A stretch of 64,000 nucleotides of DNA from an uncultured Helicobacteraceae bacterium (GTDB lineage Bacteria > Campylobacterota > Campylobacteria > Campylobacterales > Helicobacteraceae): positions 4,500 to 68,499 of the forward strand of contig CAJTQL010000013.1 in the NCBI GenBank assembly GCA_910578285.1, read 5' to 3'. The position numbers and the translations under genes are program-made. This document shows positions 61,576 through 64,000 of the stretch, in pieces. Every line of letters starts with the position of its first letter. Position 1 is the first letter of the stretch. Below the pieces are notes generated by a model. It was not told the DNA's origin. It worked only from the letters and a program-made list of their open reading frames with translations, and searched no databases.

Positions 61576-62361
61576 CTAATAACTCTCATTTTCGTTCGGA
61601 AACGCGCCGCTTTTGACATCGTTCACATAACGCTGCAATGCCTCTTTGAGCAGGTTTGCGCCATCGAGATAGCGACGTACAAATTTGGGTTGAAAATCTG
61701 TAAAAAACCCAAACGCATCGCTCCAAACGAGCACTTGTCCATCGACATCGGCGCCGCTGCCAATGCCAATGACAGGCACAGAGCTCGCGCGTGCGATGAC
61801 AGCGGCAGTTTCTGCCACAACGCCTTCGAGCAAGATTGCAAATGCGCCTGCCTCGCTGAATTCTTGCACTTCATGAATGAGCTGTGTTTTTTCAACCTCT
61901 GTTTTGCCCTTGATTTTATACCCACCTTCGCTACGCACAAATTGTGGCTTCAGCCCAATATGCGCCATCACGGCAATTCCATTGTCGGCAAGATGCCGCA
62001 CATGTTCGTAACGTTCGAGCCCACCTTCGAGCTTGACAGCGTCTGTGCCTGCTTCTTTATAGAGCCGCGTGGCATTCTGCAGTGCTTGTTGCGGGGTGTC
62101 GTAGCTGCCAAAGGGCATATCAGCAATAAGTAGGGAATGATGCACAACACGGCGCACAGCTTTTGTGTGATAAATCATATCATCTATGGTGAGTGGCAGA
62201 GTGTCAGGCTGCCCACCAAAGCTCATTGCAAGAGAATCGCCAACAAGAATCGAATCGACTTCACCATCGAAAATGCGCGCCATTAGCGCATCATAGGCTG
62301 TTATCATTGTGATTTTTTGTTTGTTTTTGTATTTTTGAAGTGTTTGGATTGTGCATTTCAT
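61576..62361 (-). CDS. panB: 3-methyl-2-oxobutanoate hydroxymethyltransferase PanB
   Basis: 261 residues from ATG 62361, with AAAGGAGACGCGA upstream. ITMITAYDALMARIFD, SILVGDSLAMSFGG, IADMPFGSYDTPQQAL, DAVKLEGG, VMAHIGLKPQFV and PVIGIGSGADVDGQVLVWSD are the conserved PanB motifs. It makes ketopantoate for pantothenate and coenzyme A. Divergent from the amidotransferase gene. Confidence 0.94.
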   Translation of the reverse strand: MKCTIQTLQKYKNKQKITMITAYDALMARIFDGEVDSILVGDSLAMSFGGQPDTLPLTIDDMIYHTKAVRRVVHHSLLIADMPFGSYDTPQQALQNATRLYKEAGTDAVKLEGGLERYEHVRHLADNGIAVMAHIGLKPQFVRSEGGYKIKGKTEVEKTQLIHEVQEFSEAGAFAILLEGVVAETAAVIARASSVPVIGIGSGADVDGQVLVWSDAFGFFTDFQPKFVRRYLDGANLLKEALQRYVNDVKSGAFPNENESY

Positions 62362-62430
62362 TCGCGTCTCCTTTTTTGGTATCATGACAAAAGAGTATTA
62401 AACGAAAGCTGAATCAGAAGGAGATATGGT

Positions 62431-63066
62431 ATGGCAACCAAATTTCTTGCCATAACGACACGGCTAGTCGCACATGATGCTTATGACGAAACGCGCGAAT
62501 GTCTCGCGAGCGATTGGGGCGCATTGTTTGCAAACGAGGATTTGTTTGCGCCGTTTTTGCCGCTTGTGGTGAGCTATGAGATTCCCTTTGAGCGCTATGT
62601 GCCTTTTGTGAGCGGTGTGATTCTAAGCGGTGGCAACGACTTAGCAGCATGCAACGACAATCCGTTGTCGCAAAAGCGCGATGCGTATGAGCATCGCATT
62701 ATCGAAATGGCGATTGCACAAAAGCTGCCCGTGCTTGGAATCTGTCGCGGCGCACAACATCTAGGACAATATTTTGGCGCTTCGCTCATTCCTTGCGTGG
62801 GGCATATTGGCGAGCACAAGGTGAGCGTTGGAGCGCAAAATTATGTTGTCAATTCGTTCCATAACTATGCCCTAAGCACGCTTGCTTCGCCTCTTGTTCC
62901 GCTTGCAAGCGCGACTGATTGCACGATTGAAGCCTTTACACATTCTGGATTGCCGTTTTTTGGAATGATGTGGCATATCGAACGTGAAGAGAATATTTGC
63001 GATTTAAGCCGCGAGATTGTTGGCAGTTTTTTGCAAAAATGTCAGGATTTTGTGGGGCTTTCTTGA
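62431..63066 (+). CDS. Class I glutamine amidotransferase-like peptidase C26 protein
   Basis: 211 residues. The oxyanion region is GVILSGGNDLAACNDNP, the nucleophile Cys lies in LGICRGAQHLGQYFG (about residue 105), and the MMWHIEREEN end gives the His/Glu pair. FHNYALSTLASPLV matches the Puu/GuaA-like C26 peptidases that hydrolyse gamma-glutamyl compounds. AAGGAGATATGGT precedes the ATG. Its substrate is unknown; it does not appear to be part of an operon. Confidence 0.85.
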   Translation: MATKFLAITTRLVAHDAYDETRECLASDWGALFANEDLFAPFLPLVVSYEIPFERYVPFVSGVILSGGNDLAACNDNPLSQKRDAYEHRIIEMAIAQKLPVLGICRGAQHLGQYFGASLIPCVGHIGEHKVSVGAQNYVVNSFHNYALSTLASPLVPLASATDCTIEAFTHSGLPFFGMMWHIEREENICDLSREIVGSFLQKCQDFVGLS

Positions 63067-63078
63067 AGCGAACCTTTT

Positions 63079-63296
63079 GTCATTGCGAGGCAAAAGTCGG
63101 AGCAATCAACATGCAAAAATCCCAATTTTGTCATTCTGAACTCGCATAGGCGAGTGAAGAATCTCGGGTTATGGGAATCATGAGATGTTTCGCTCATGCT
63201 CAACATGACAAGCAGGGGATTTGACATCACAAAATAGAATCGGAGTGCGGTTTTGAGGCACAATAGAATTATTAGTGTGCGACTAAAGTCGCACCC
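63079..63296. repeat. Cluster of intergenic repeats
   Basis: In order: a TGTCATTGCGAGGC element, an ACTCGCATAGGCGAGT hairpin with GAATCTC arms (63139-63172) followed by TGAGATGTTTCGCTC, and 63241-63296 carrying the GTGCGGTTTTGAGGCAC and GTGCGACTAAAGTCGCAC hairpins. These are the types found at 18.7, 25.1-25.4, 27.2-27.7 and 31.0 kb. The rest of 63067-63364 holds no other visible feature. Confidence 0.6.
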
Positions 63297-63364
63297 TTCG
63301 CATGATGATTTTTTAAGTTTTATGATGATTAGGATTGCTGTATTTAATAAATAAGGAGTTAATC

Positions 63365-63442
63365 ATGACAAAAGGAATCGGAAAATTCTTCATTAGAGCG
63401 GCAAGGAACGCTTTTTGCTTTGAAACTCTTAACAACAAATGA
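63365..63442 (+). CDS. Tiny cationic amphipathic peptide ORF
   Basis: 25 residues, starting MTKGIGKFFIRAARNAF and ending CFETLNNK. AAGGAG lies six bases before the ATG and the next gene begins 11 bases after the TGA with its own AGGAG site, so translation is plausible. The GIGKFF start and alternation of basic and hydrophobic residues resemble host-defence peptides such as magainins, by eye only. It could also be a leader peptide or a type I toxin. No family is known to me. Confidence 0.45.
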   Translation: MTKGIGKFFIRAARNAFCFETLNNK

Positions 63443-63453
63443 TTAGGAGTTTC

Positions 63454-64000
63454 ATGCTGATTAACACGCATTCCACAAACCAAAGCTTTATGTTTGGGCA
63501 GACACTCGCAAACAAAGAGGATTCACAAGATTTAATCTTTACTTTGCCTTTTGCCCAAAGTGCGAGCAAGGATTCTGTTTTTGCAGAAACATTGACATTG
63601 GATTCGATGCAAAGCCAACCGCAAAACACCATTGAACTTCGCGAGAATCTCGGGCTTTTAGATAGGATTCAAAAAGCCGAGCAAGCGCCAAAGATTCTAG
63701 GTTTTCCGCTCGATGATGAGGGATATTTGACCGCAACATTCAACAAAGCAGCAGGGATTCCAGAAAGTTTTAGGATTCATAGTGAGACGATTATAGACAT
63801 CATGAAAGACCCACTTGTTATTGAGTATTTAGGTATAACAATAAAAGACCCAACAAATCGTAGAGCACAACTTTCAACATCAGAAGATTTGGTTAATTAT
63901 TTTCAGGCAACCTACACACGACTGCAAGAGATTATGGGCGATAGCTTGCAAACAGAAACAGGATTTTTTACCCAAGAACAGCTTGATTCTATGCCACATG
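63454..64000 (+). CDS. Unrecognised protein, N-terminal part (runs off the window)
   Basis: The frame is open from ATG 63454 (AGGAG four bases upstream) to the last base, about 182 codons. No signal peptide. It starts MLINTHSTNQSFMFGQTL and later holds GFPLDDEGYLTATFNKAAGI and HSETIIDIMKDPLVIEYLG. The Ser/Gln/Asn-rich N-terminus and lack of a Sec signal resemble proteins exported through the flagellar apparatus in this phylum, which is speculative. Confidence 0.6.
   Translation, partial: MLINTHSTNQSFMFGQTLANKEDSQDLIFTLPFAQSASKDSVFAETLTLDSMQSQPQNTIELRENLGLLDRIQKAEQAPKILGFPLDDEGYLTATFNKAAGIPESFRIHSETIIDIMKDPLVIEYLGITIKDPTNRRAQLSTSEDLVNYFQATYTRLQEIMGDSLQTETGFFTQEQLDSMPH

Noticed and set aside
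1..64000. tRNA or rRNA genes
   Set aside because: I saw no cloverleaf-like sequence or rRNA segment in the gaps; a short one could be missed by eye.

Overview
The window looks like the chromosome of a Helicobacter-type campylobacterotan. Points in favour are a PgbA-like gene directly before glcD, rpmB directly before a HpKchA-like potassium channel, the order modA / TOBE gene / modB / modC, a DUF3373 outer-membrane protein, pseudaminic-acid genes pseH-pseI, and long poly-G/C tracts of the kind these bacteria use for phase variation. Core genes use GC-richer codons; several accessory blocks are visibly AT-rich. I cannot name the species.

Layout. 0-2 kb: end of a PgbA-like gene and glcD. 2-3.6 kb: an AT-rich ImmA/IrrE-type metallopeptidase coupled to a DUF4411 PIN toxin broken by an amber stop. 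3.7-10.2 kb (minus): a tight four-gene accessory operon of HerA-like ATPase, HNH nuclease toxin, DUF6985-like putative immunity protein and a dynamin-like GTPase lacking its G3 region. The ATPase start codon is separated from its reading frame by a C10 tract, so the operon looks phase-variable and is OFF as assembled. 10.2-18.6 kb: radical SAM protein with a TRAP-type binding protein, two tiny coupled membrane ORFs with a HAD phosphatase, a glycosyltransferase, the molybdate transporter genes, and a TPR gene and a LicD-like gene separated by a second C10 tract that would fuse them if it had nine or twelve C. 18.9-24.5 kb: outer-membrane proteins, threonine synthase, small hypotheticals. 24.6-31 kb: predicted exported or EF-hand proteins set among structured intergenic repeats. 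31-40.7 kb: D-lactate-dehydrogenase-type flavo/FeS protein, SDR, TypA, NrdA, PIN-PhoH ATPase. 40.6-46 kb (minus, AT-rich): PAAR-like (DUF4280) island with membrane proteins, an (AT)11 repeat inside a gene, a pseudogene remnant and a YwqK/MORN-like protein. 46-54 kb (minus): PseI, PseH, TPR protein, and a full type I secretion system (TolC, HlyD, PrtD-type ABC) with a SIMPL-like protein. 54-63 kb: lysA, ICMT-like methyltransferase, DsbC-like protein, rpmB, K+ channel, argJ, two hypotheticals, ruvB, panB, a class I amidotransferase. 63-64 kb: repeats, a tiny cationic peptide ORF and the start of an unrecognised protein running off the window.

The most notable signals are the three simple-sequence tracts placed exactly where a slip changes a protein (10170, 18045, 41888), the HerA/HNH/DUF6985/dynamin cassette controlled by the first of them, and the PAAR-like island without any secretion-system core genes nearby. 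Everything here was read by eye from the sequence; family names come from motif recognition and no database search was run.
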